Assembly: GCA_963971285.1 (NCBI GenBank)
Contig: OZ020262.1
Span: forward strand, 13,619,308 to 13,683,307
Direction of reading: 5' to 3'
Source: Astropecten irregularis
Taxonomy: Eukaryota > Echinodermata > Asteroidea > Paxillosida > Astropectinidae
Length of the DNA stretch: 64,000 nt
Shown: positions 13,601 to 25,600 of the stretch, piece after piece
How positions within the stretch are numbered: the stretch's first letter is position 1
Layout of the letters: the number at the start of each line of letters is the position of its first letter
Made by a program: the position numbers and the translations under genes
Notes under the pieces: generated by a model
Databases searched by the model: none
What the model was told of the DNA's origin: nothing
Seen by the model: only the letters and a program-made list of their open reading frames with translations

Positions 13601-16600
13601 TATCTATTTGCTGTGTATCACTTGTGATTGTTCTTTGGCTGTTGTTCACTGACCATGAACATCAAATGAAATTTTTAACTGTGGTTTGTTTTATTGGGCG
13701 AGACATTTTTGTGCTAAGCAAATTTTTGTCCTTAGCAGCGCCGTGAAATTGGCCCCTGGTTGTGTATGGCCTTGAAGATTGAGGGCTCTCAATCAATCAA
13801 CAGACAAAGGTATATATTTGCCTGTGGTCTCCTCCTCAATTTATACACTGATGGAATCACTGGTGGCGCTCCTACCACAGCCCGCCTTTCCAGTGCTGCT
13901 GCTTTCAGTTTGGTGGAATCACTGTTTCCCATTTATGAGGGCACGACTTTCAATCACGCCAACAGCTAATTTCATCAAACAGTGCCAAATGCATGCAGTG
14001 CATTCAACTTGTACGCCAATTTTACATAGTAGCTATACGCACTTGACGCAAGATCAATTTCACAACAAATTGGTAGAGCTGGGCAACATCTAAAAAAAAG
14101 TTTTATCATCATGGACAGGGCACTATAAATCATGGCACTACAACTGAGATTCCAGTGGGCTGGAAGGAACAACCGATGATACCCTTGTCTGGTTGTCTTC
14201 CCTAGACTTTGGTCCTTTAGACTCTACTTTACACAAAAGAAGAAGAAGAAGAACTTGGTAATCGTAAGTCATTTACCTTAGCTCCCTGGGTGCCCTGGAC
14301 ACCTGGTACTCCTGGCTGGCCAGTTGTGCCAGGCAAGCCCTGACCTCCTTGGTCTCCGGGAATGCCTCGATATCCTTTCTCTCCACTCTCTCCTGGAAGG
14401 CTTATGCCTCTTGGTCCCTGCTCTCCTCTGTCGCCCTTCAGGCCATCAAATCCACGATTTCCCTTGATGCCCGGTTGTCCAGCAGGGCCTGGATAATGGC
14501 AAATCGGTCAGAACACAGGAACATCAATACCAATTCATTTGAAATGGCAACTGATTTATCACATAAAGTATCATAATACAGTGGATCGCCGCTATGATGA
14601 ACATTTGGCTATACCAAACATTATCCATGGCTCCCAATTTATCATCCTCTTGTGTGCATCCCGGCGTGTTCATTATAGTGGCGATCCACTGTAGTTAATG
14701 CTTTATTTGAAGCTCGAACTAATCTTAGACATCTTATTACTGGTGCACAGTATTTTGGCAGAGCAAGCTCTTAACGTCTTCACAAAGATTGCCCTTGGAC
14801 CATGAATCCTTCAGATAAAAGAATCCATTAAACAAATAGCTTGATTACCTCTGGTTATGTGCCTGTCTACTTGAATTGCATAAAACATTAATCAGCGATG
14901 TGAGTGGAACGTTAATATAAAATTAAATAAAGGATAACTGAACTGAATGATGATTCTAAGCACTGCTTGAAGACATTGAAATTTGTGAGATATTTCCTAT
15001 TTTTGAGCAAGCGCCATGAGCGCCCAGCAGAGGCGGATACCGGCGCTATATAAGAACCCATCATCATCATCATCATAATATAGTCGCTGAAAAAATTAGC
15101 AAACTGAGAGTTTTTTGGAGTTAAACGTGATCATCATATCCTACCTGGTGGTCCTCGTTCACCAGAATCACCTCTGGGACCTCGCGGTCCTGGGTCTCCT
15201 ATGGGTCCAACTGCTCCCGGTTCAGATACGAAAATGGCTTCTCCCCTTTCACCTGGACAGAAACAGGACAAGAGATGTCAACAATGGCCCCGTGGGAAAA
15301 CTCCGGGATACAAGGAAAGAGTTGTTGACCGAGGAAGGCCTACTGTGTAAGTGACTGTCAGTGCATGTGGCTCAGTCGGCCCAGGTTGGGGTTTCCAAGC
15401 CCAGACATGAGGCTGAGGTGCTTCGCATCCTGGTGGGGAGGCTTCAAGTCTCTTATAACTTCTCCCCATTGAAGGGTTGATAAGTATATGTGAGGGTACA
15501 GAACGGCCATGGGTCTGATTTGCCTGTGAGGGCTAAAAAAGCAGCCAGGGCCCAATTTCATGGAATCTGTTTACCGTAAGCAAAGAATTCTTTGCTAACG
15601 ACGGAAGACCTTTTTTTGCTCACGGTAAGCGTATTTCACATGAGAGTTTTCTTTCTCACTTCCGCAAGGACTTTCTGCAGAATACACATGACACTTGATA
15701 GTGTGTTAGCAGGAAAAAAATCAAGGTTAACCTAGAAATTCTTCGCTATAAACCGATTAAGCACCGAAAGTCTTGCTTACGGATTCCATGAAATAGATTT
15801 AGATTTAGCACGTAACAGTGCTCATTTAAATTGGACCTTGGCCTGGATTTCACGAAACTTTAAGACTAATCTTAATATGGGTTGTAAATATCACCATGGT
15901 GATTTGCATTGTGATGTCACACTTTGCTTAGCAATTTAGATCGGTTTATGATTGAAGATTGATCTTAGTGCTTGGTGAAATCGACTGCAGGTCTGTCTGC
16001 AACCCTGGGGAGTTTTGGCCTACAGACAAGAAATCCTCTTTGGCTGCGAAATGTGTTTTAGTTTATGGGTTAACAGGTTCGAATAGGTCTTCAATTTTAA
16101 GAATGGCAAAAGGAAATCAGAATTTGAAGTGAACAAAGGTGAATCAAATCATTACCAGAAGAGAAGATTGTAATGTATTGAGTGGGTTATAGACAGAAAT
16201 AATCTATCAAGCTCACCTGGTTTAATCTGCCATCTTGGAAGGTGATTATATTATCATAAACACATGAGGGCGCTCTTTATAAAAGATGTATTAGTTGCAT
16301 AAAGTATAATGCACATACATTACACTTCCTCCCCACTATATAAAGAGTTCCAATAAATCCAAAAAAATGTCCATGAATCAAGCGTCCAAGAGTCCATGTT
16401 GATTCATCCAGTTTAAACATATGATGAAACAATTGAAGTTTTGTAATGGGTTTGTCTTAAAGGCTTCCTTAATGTTTCATCCAAATAGGAATTATTTGGT
16501 GGAATTTTGCTTGTTTTGTTTCCTTTTTTTTTTTTTTTTTCTTCTGAACACAAGAACACTAAAAATCTTAACAAGTTTAGGAAAACTGAAAACTTAACAC

Positions 16601-19600
16601 TTCTGGCATAAGAACATGTAAAGTGGTTAATTGGGGATAACTTTGTTTAGAGTGAAGGCTACCCAAGCCTATTCTGGGATCTTATAAGAATGGGGTTTAG
16701 TTTAAAGATCAAGTCTATCAGGCGGTCTACGTTGTCTCGGAGGATTGCGTCGCTGTTTGCTGGGTGGTTCTGTTGCAGGCTTTGGGTCAACAGGTAGCTG
16801 GTGTTCTCCGGACTGGGTGTTGGTTGCGGTTGGTGTTGGTGAAGTAGGCTCTGGAACTGTGGTGCTTGGTGTCCTCTGCTCACTCGTGTCAGGAACAAAC
16901 TGCGGTACTGGATCTGGCTGCTGATTGAAGACTATGGGTTTTCCAGTGTCGATGTCACAAAGCTGGTCGATGTGTCTGCGCCAGATGGAATCAGGACCAA
17001 CTCGGACTTCATAAGACAATGGTCCAGTTTGAGAGTGGATAACGCCTGGAATCCACTTTTCACTGCCACGGTAGGTACGCACTGACACATGCTGTCCTGT
17101 ATGCAGGTTCCGGCTTGTCTTTCCTGATCTGTGATGGAGTGACTGTTCCAGTTGTTTATGAGAAACTCGTTGGCGGATGTCTGGTTTGATGATGTCAAGT
17201 CTTGATCTGAGGTTTCGTCCCATGAGAAGGAACGCTGGAGAGTGTCCAGTTGTAGAATGTGGCGCATTTCGGTACGCCAAGAGAAAGCGGCACAACTTCT
17301 GCTTTACTGACCCTTTCTCCCTCTCCATTGATTTCAGTCCATTCTTGAAGGTTTGGACAAAGCGCTCTGCAAGTCCATTTGTTGCTGGATGGTAAGGAGC
17401 TGAAGTTATGTGCTTCACTCCGTTGCGCTTCAGGAATGTTTCAAATTCGTCTGACTTGAACTGTGGACCATTATCACTAACAAGTTGTTCAGGAATGCCG
17501 TGTTGTGTAAATAGGCTCCTCAGGATATCAATGGTCTGGGCTGATGTTGCAGTAGTTGTCGGAATAACTTCAGGCCATTTTGAATGGGCATCCACAGCTA
17601 CCAAGAACATCTGTCCCATAAATGGTCCAGCATAGTCCACGTGTATTCTCTGCCAAGGTTTTGCAGGCCATTCCCAGGTATGAAGTGGGGCTCTGGCAGG
17701 GTTACGTTGTGTCTTCTGGCAACCAGAGCATTCTTTGGCCAATTCTTCTATGTCATGGTCAATTCCTGGCCACCAAGCAAAACCTCGAGAAAGAGATTTC
17801 ATCTTCACAACGCCAAGATGACCTTCGTGCAGCTCCTTTAGAATTTGTGCACGCAATTTGTTGGGAACTATCACACGGAGTCCCCACATCAGGCAGTTGT
17901 CTTGCACTGTGATTTCGTGTCTGCGACTGTGGTAAGCTGCCAGGTCTGGATCAATGTTTGACGGCCATCCTTTCATGGTATACTCAAACACCTGGGCAAG
18001 CGTTGCATCTTTGGCAGTTTCCTTACGGACATCACTGTTAGACACCGGTAAGGTTTCCAGCTGAGACACCTGGAGTACATCAACTGGATCCTTTGTCTCA
18101 GACTCTTTCTGGCTCAAGGGTAGTCTGGATAGACCATCTGCATTGCAGTGTTTCGCAGTATTTTTATACTCGATACTGTAATCATGACTGCCAAGGAAAA
18201 TTGCATACCTTGCAAGTCTTGCAGCAGCGGTTGAAGGAGTGCTCTTGGTGGGATTGAAGATAGAGGTAAGTGGTTGATGATCTGTCACTAGAGTGAAGTT
18301 CCGCCCACAGAGGTACAGATTGAACTTCTTCACTCCCCACACCAAAGCAAGTGCCTCCTTGTCAATTTGGGAGTACTTCTGTTCTGCAGTCGTCAGGGTG
18401 CGTGATGCATAGGCAACAGGGCGTTCAGAACCATCAGGCATGACATGCGACATTACAGCGCCTAGCCCATAGGGTGACGCATCGCATGCTACTTTCACTG
18501 GAAGCTCTGGATCATAGTGTGTCAGGACTTCGTCTGCTGTGATCAAGGTTTTTGCCTTCTCGAACGCCTTCTCACAAGTAGGAGTCCACACCCACTTATG
18601 ATTCTTCTGCAGTAGTTCATTCAGTGGGTGCAGTTCGGTCGCCAGATTGGGTAGGAACCGATGGTAGTAGTTCACTAGGCCAAGGAATGAGCGTAGTTGG
18701 CTCACACCAGTTGGTCGTGGAGCATTCTTGACTGCATCGATCTTGTCTTGGGTTTTCTTCAGTCCTGCGGACGTTATCTCATGTCCACAGAAGATCACTC
18801 TACGCTTGAAGAACTCACATTTTGCTTTGTTCAAGCGCAGGCCACGGGCCTTCAGCACATCAAGTACCCTCCTCAGGTTGCTGAGGTGTTCTTCGTCATT
18901 GCGGCCTGTGATGATCATGTCGTCCAGGATACACTGGACACCAGGAATTCCTTGAAGAATCTGCTCCATTGTTCTTTGCCAAATGGCCGGTGCTGACGCA
19001 ATTCCAAAGGGTAGTCTGTTGAATGCAAACAGACCTTTGTGTGTGTTGATTGTCAGCAACCTTTTTGATTCATCATCCATGGCCATGTGTAAGTATGCCT
19101 GACGCAAGTCAAGCTTACTGTATTGTTGGCCACCAGAGAGATTTGCGAAGACATCTTCCACTCTGGGAAGTGGATAGTGATCAATGTTCAAGTTGGGGTT
19201 AACCGTCACCTTGAAATCTCCACAGATGCGTACTCCTCCATTGGGTTTAGCCACAGGAACAATTGGAGTCGCCCAATCACTGGTGTCTACAGGCGAAATA
19301 ATGCCCTGGCTCTCTAGCTTGGTCAGTTCCGCTTCCACCTTTGGTCGTAGGGCGTAAGGAACTTGTCTGGCTTTCTGGAATACGGGCTGGGCCTTGTCAT
19401 GGAGGTTAAGTTTCCCCTTAATGCCTTTGAGCTCGCCAATCTCCTCAACAAAGAGCTCAGGATACTCATCCAGCATCATTTTCAGCTTCTCGTCGGTATC
19501 GCCCACTTTAGATGATAGGGCAGTCGTCATGGCAAAAAGGTTTGGCCAGTCCAATTTGATGTGGGATAGCCAATCTCGGCCCAGAAGTGGTGTACTTGTG

Positions 19601-22600
19601 CCCTTGATGACATACATCTTGCCAGTATGCTGCTGATCTCTGTACTGGACATTCACATTCAGCAGACCTTCGGGCACAATCTTCTCACCTGTGTATGTCT
19701 GTAGCCTGGTATTTGTTGACTGCAACTGCTCATTAGGAAAGAGCCTTTTATAATCGGCCATGGATAATATGGTGATAGCTGAGCCTGTGTCAACTTCCAT
19801 CTTAACTGGGCAATTGTTGACCTGAAGTGTCACCCAGATTACAGTGCTCATGTCGCATTGGTTGCGGGCCACATTGTGTACGTCAATTCTAGCGATCAGC
19901 ACATCTTCATCAGAATCTGTCTCCTGAATCTGAGTGTCCATGGCTTTAACTTTCCCCTTATGTTTGGTTTGGGGCTTTTTCTGATTCGGCTTTTTCGGTG
20001 AACGAGGCTTGGAGCGGCAGGCAGGAGCTATGTGTCCTTGTTTTCCACAGGAATGACATGTCGCATCCTTGAAGCGGCAATTGTCAGCAGCGTGACCATT
20101 CCTGCCACACCTGTAACATGCCTGCTTACGCTTAACTACCGTATGTACAGTAGTACTTGGATGCGTTTGTTGTTGCAGTTCAATTGCATCCTTTGCAGCC
20201 GTTTCCATTGCTACGGCCATTTCAGTTGCCTTTTTCAGAGTCAACTTGTCCTCTGCAAGAAGTCGTTTCTGGATGCTGCCTGCACGTAATCCACACACAA
20301 ATCTGTCACGAAGTGCGTCGTTCAAGTAATCACCAAATTGGCAATGTTCAGCAAGTTTCCTCAGTTCAGCAAGGTATGTGCTGACACGCTCTCCGTCTTT
20401 CTGATCGCGTTTATGGAAACGAAATCGTTCCGCGATGACCAGCGGCTTGGGGGCCAAGTGTGAGGTCAAGATTTGTACGAGTTCAGCATACGACTTTGAT
20501 GATGGCACATCAGGAGCAGTTAGATCTTTGAGGAGTCGGTATGTTTTACTTCCAATCAAACTCAGAAGTGCTGGAACTTGTCTGTCGACTTCAATGTTAT
20601 TGGCTTGAAAATATTGCTCAAGCCGCTCTACATATGTAGGCCAGTCCTCCTCATCGCTGTTGAAGGGATCAATTCGCCCAATAAGTCCCGAAGCCATATT
20701 GTTCGCCGACTATACACACGGATTAGGCCTATGTGTAAGCACGAGCAAATGTGTGACGAGAATATATATAGTGACACGTACGTTGCAAAAACGGTCCGTA
20801 AATCACTCAAAAAACAGCGTAACTATAACTGCTATATGGCAAATATTTAACCAGACAGGTGAGTAACTATGTTGTTAACAATTCTATGTAACAAAAATCC
20901 CATTCTCGTCGCCACTTTGTAATGTATTGAGTGGGTTATAGACAGAAATAATCTATCAAGCTCACCTGGTTTAATCTGCCATCTTGGAAGGTGATTATAT
21001 TATCATAAACACATGAGGGCGCTCTTTATAAAAGATGTATTAGTTGCATAAAGTATAATGCACATACATTACAAAGATCATTGTCTTCCAGAAATTGGGT
21101 GCATTTGTTTAGCTAACACGGGTCGGCCCTTACGGGGAATGGTTGTGCTATACAAGCGAGAGAATGGGGACGAGGTTGACTGGTGTGGACCTGGGGGAGC
21201 TAAACGAATGCACCCATTAAGAAACAAGATCTAAATCACAAAGAGCTACAAAGAGCACTAAAGTTTTATTCTACGCCTATTCTAAAATTGAGACTTGATT
21301 TTTTGGAGCGAGTAGCCAATTTCTTAGACTAGATTTCTGCTATAAAGCCTTCTCGGCTTAAAGAAGTTCAAGTGCTGTGATACGTAGTAACTCAGCAAAG
21401 AATATTTTGTTTGTTTGTTAACAGCACTTACCCTTATCTCCATAGTAACCTCTTGTTCCCTTGGAACCCTGGGCACCTTTAGGTCCTGGGGGTCCAGGGT
21501 TACCAATGATAGATGCTCCTCTCTCTCCGGGTACTCCCTTTCGACCGGGTAGACCTGCCGGTCCTGCATCACCTTGGATTCCTGGTTCACCCTTTGCACC
21601 CTGGTGACCAAAAAGAAAAACGGAAAAAGGTGGGGTGCCATGGCTTAGTGGTTTGGAGTGTCGTACTCGAGGTCTTGTGGTCAATTTACAGATTGTGGGT
21701 TCAAGTCAAACCAGTGGTTTATTAACAGTGATGCTTGCATCCTTGGGCAAGATGCTTTGTCACAATATTGCTCCTCTTCAAACAGGGGGTACCTCTGTGA
21801 GTTGAGATGGCTTTGTCCTTAGCCTTCGTGTGCTTAAAACAGCCAGGGCTGTACATACTCCCCAGAGAGTTGAGATGAATTCAGAAATATTAATGTAGCC
21901 CAATGACCAGGGAAAATACTACAAACGTGTTAATAACATTGGGAAAACAAACCTAAGCATCGATGATTAAGATTTAAAAACCTTAAAACTATCAGATTCG
22001 GAAGATTTTTTCAGATCCATGTACAAATCTAGTGGCGCTGTAGAAGTCAGGATGTTGGGGACTCATTTGTGGAAGAAAATGATAGCAAAGAAGTGAAACG
22101 CAAATATTGGACAACAAAAAATACCGGAATGGAGGTTTTGGTTTTTTTTTTTTTTGCTTCTTCGCTTCTGTACGCATTGTTGCCTGCTTAAGGCAATCAA
22201 TTGATTTCTGATATATTATTGGTTGGTGATATATTATCCGTTGGTTACTACATTATAATAATAATAACAATTTGGGAGGCTAATCATCCTTACTCGCAGC
22301 TGGGATACTGAATTGCGAAAGATGTGGCTACAATTTGATCGAGTTAACTGCGGTGCCCTTGGCTGCCAGGACACTTCAACCCATAATGATCACAGAGCAC
22401 AGCCTGAGATCGAAAGTGTTTCATTTTTGTGGAGGGAGGAAATCCGGAGAAAAAACTCTCATAGCATAGGAGAGAACCAACGCACAACTCTACTCACATA
22501 TGACCCAGGCCGGGATCGAACCCGGGCCACATTGGTGAGACGTGAGTGCCTAACGCACTTGCCACCTATGTCCCCATTATCAGTTAAACACAGGTGTTGC

Positions 22601-25600
22601 AATCAAAGGAAACAATGGATATGAATGATGATAATGAACATAAGGTCATTACCTTCAGCTGTGCTGAGATGTTGCTAGGGGCGGTGCACGGAGGTCCTCG
22701 TAGACCCTTGGGTCCGCTCTCACCATAGTCTCCACGGATTCCACGCTCTCCCTTCTGTCCTTTGGGTCCTGGTGGGCTTTGAAGGGTAGGTCCCTGTTCA
22801 CCCTTATTACCTTTCTCACCACGGGGTCCCTCATCACCAACTGGACCCTAATTGACGCGTATGGGGGTAAGATTAATAATAACTATTATAATCACAAATC
22901 GGGTATTTGGGAGAAAGATAAGCGTCTAAAAGTGGACATTAGGGAGACATCGTGACTTAGGGAGACTTTTCGATGTCTCCCTTAGGTACCAGCTTTCTTT
23001 TAAATCCATATTTTAATAGAAGACAGAGAATGCTCTCAATATGAACATATGTCTATTTCAAAATCATCGGTTTTTTGAGGATGTTTAGAAATAGGTAAGT
23101 AAAGTTTGTGCACGGCCCTATGGGAAAGTTCCCCCGCAAGGTCCCATCTTCGGTTATTCTTTTCAGGATTGCAATTTCTTAACCAGACTTCTTGGTCCAT
23201 CCTCGACAACTATCAGTAGCCCAACCATTTTCATACACTCATTTAAAATTACTAACACATTTCTATGTCACTTATTACTGACTAGCCCTGCCACCTTGTC
23301 TACCCAGGGGCCAATTTCATAGAGCTGCTTAAGCACCAAAATTAGCTTTTTAAGCACCGAAAATCATGGTGAATAAAATCAGTATGCCAGCCAAAACTCC
23401 TTGTGAATGTTATGCTCAGCAAACAATGGCCGAATACAAGTCAAAAGCAGTACTCCAAATTTGGCCGGAAATCTTGTTTGAAGAGTCTCCTGATGATGAC
23501 TAGAGCAGGCTAGTCGAAACGTTGTGACCTTACGAGAAGTGCGAACGAAATCAGAAGTATGAAAGTACAAATGATTCTTATATGGTGTTTCCGCAAACTG
23601 ATCCACATACCAATTGTCACCATGCAAAGCCTCAATTCTTTCTGAATTTTTTTCATGGTCAAACAAATTTTTGTTTTATGAAATGGGCCCCAGTAGAGAG
23701 TCTAATTTCACGGCGCTGCTTAGCACAAAAATTTGCTAAGCATGACATTTCAGTCTTAATAAAAACAGGCTTATTAAACAACCAAATATCCATGTGTTGT
23801 GCATCGGTTGTGATTGTTTTTTGGCTGTTGTTGACTGACCATGAACATCAAATTAAATTTTTAACTGTGGTTTGTTTTATTGGGCAAGACATTTTTGTGC
23901 TAAGCAAATTTTTGTGCTTAGCAGCACCGTGAAATTGGCCCCAGCCTGGAATGCTTACATCCTGTCCCGGCTGTCCGTCCAGGCCAGGATCGCCCCTGCC
24001 TCCCTGCTGGCCTCGAGGGCCAGGGGCTCCATCAAAGCCCTGCAGGCCAGGCTGGCCCTGCTGGCCGTCTGGTCCTGGTTCTCCCTTTGCTCCCCGGGGC
24101 CCAGGTGGACAATTTCCGCACGGCGTTCCTGGATCACCTGTGGATTGTCAGAAATCACACGACCAGCTGTAATAATACCAGTAGGGACCTATCTGAATGC
24201 TGCATGTTACAGAAAAAAAAGCTTAATACTGATTGACGTATCATTGCTGCAATACTGCTGTATTGGATCTTCACAAATTAAAGGTACTATCATACTTTGG
24301 TAGCATACCAAAATAGAAATGTTCACAGATTTACGTATAACTTACAGGGTATAAAGATGGTGATGGCAGAAACATACCGTTAAAATATTTCTGCCTGAAA
24401 TGCTGTATTTGTCCAGAAAAGAGTCAAACCAATGACCCAAAACAATTTTGATCTTTTTTAAAACCAGAGTTTTGATAACTTTAAAGGGCATGTACAATAT
24501 TGACAACAAATTAAATCAGAAATGTTCACAGATTTACAAATAACTTTAAGGGTATGAAGATGGTGCCGGTAGAAAATATTGTTTAAATATTTCTGCCTGA
24601 AATGCTGCACTTATCCAGAAAGAGTAAAACACCAAAAACATTTTTGATCTTGGCGAGATCAAAAATCCTTCTTCATGTTTTGATTGAGCTCAAATTTTCA
24701 CAGGCTTATTTTTTCATGTATATGCTGGATAAGACAAAGTATGAGTGCAGTTCTGTCATCTTTACCAACGTTGTACATGCCCTTTTAAAGAGTGCATTTA
24801 TAGCCATGCCTGGCATCGTCTTTGCTTTGATTGACTATGACTCACCATTTCGTCCAGTGAAGCCTCTTGGTCCTGGACTACCTGAGTCACCTTCATCTCC
24901 GGAAAGTCCGGGTGGACCGCGGGATCCTTTAGGCCCTTGCGTACCCTCATTGGTGCCTGGCTGACCAGGTTCTCCTATTGTATGAAAAGACCACAGGAAA
25001 AGTTATAGAACACAAACAAGGAACTTCTTAAGGTCGGATCATAGCCGCTGCATTTACGCACGGGCAAACGCACAATGAAATTTGATTCACCCCCTATCCC
25101 CAGCTAGCTCGGTGGCCTAGCGGTATTGCATCTGCACTAGTAAACAGGAGGTCGTGGGTTCGAATCCCACCTGAGCCAGCATGTGATTTTTTCACATGCA
25201 CTCACAAGCACTGAGTATACAGTGCTCATCCACATCGGTGAAGGGCAAGCCTAATTTGCATAGCACAATGAGAATGTCGTATTCGATGTCCATACTCAAC
25301 CATCTTTCAAGTCTCTGCTGCGTGTACGCATCTGGCGGACATTGAAATATTCTATTCCAAATACTGACCAAATTAATGCTCACAAAGCCAGTAACTAAAT
25401 GTTGAAATAGAATAATAAGAGTTCTGCAAACCTTTGCGTCCGCTATTGCCTGGGGGTCCACGGGGTCCTGGGTATCCTTGTCTTCCGGGTATGCCGTCCA
25501 TTCCACTCATTCCCTTCATGGAGAGTCCTGGCATGCCACGATCTCCCTTGCTACCTTCACGGCCTGGTGCACCGGGATTACCAAGGGGCCCAGTAGTACC

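Larger units (their letters stand above)
16169..21073 (-). mobile_element. Ty3/Gypsy LTR retrotransposon, looks whole
   Basis: A 4905-bp element inserted in intron 21, in the same orientation as the collagen gene. Parts read on the minus strand: 156-bp LTR (20918-21073), primer site (20898-20914), one gag-pol frame (20697-16702), purine tract (16325-16334) and 156-bp LTR (16169-16324). The LTRs are identical over their full length and begin TGTAATGT and end ACATTACA. The AAGAT target duplication flanks both sides. The primer site complementary to tRNA-Ser and the fused gag-pol frame suggest the Mag/SURL-like branch, which is common in echinoderms; that clade placement is inference. Identical LTRs mean a very recent insertion. 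It looks whole. Confidence 0.96.

Noticed and set aside
14230-15075. Short GAA and CAT runs as functional microsatellites
   Set aside because: Only a few units each; ordinary intron sequence.
25107-25180. tRNA gene
   Set aside because: The T-arm is perfect, but the anticodon loop would have 8 nt, the acceptor stem is imperfect, and the same head plus non-tRNA tail recurs at 2165-2325. It is a SINE.
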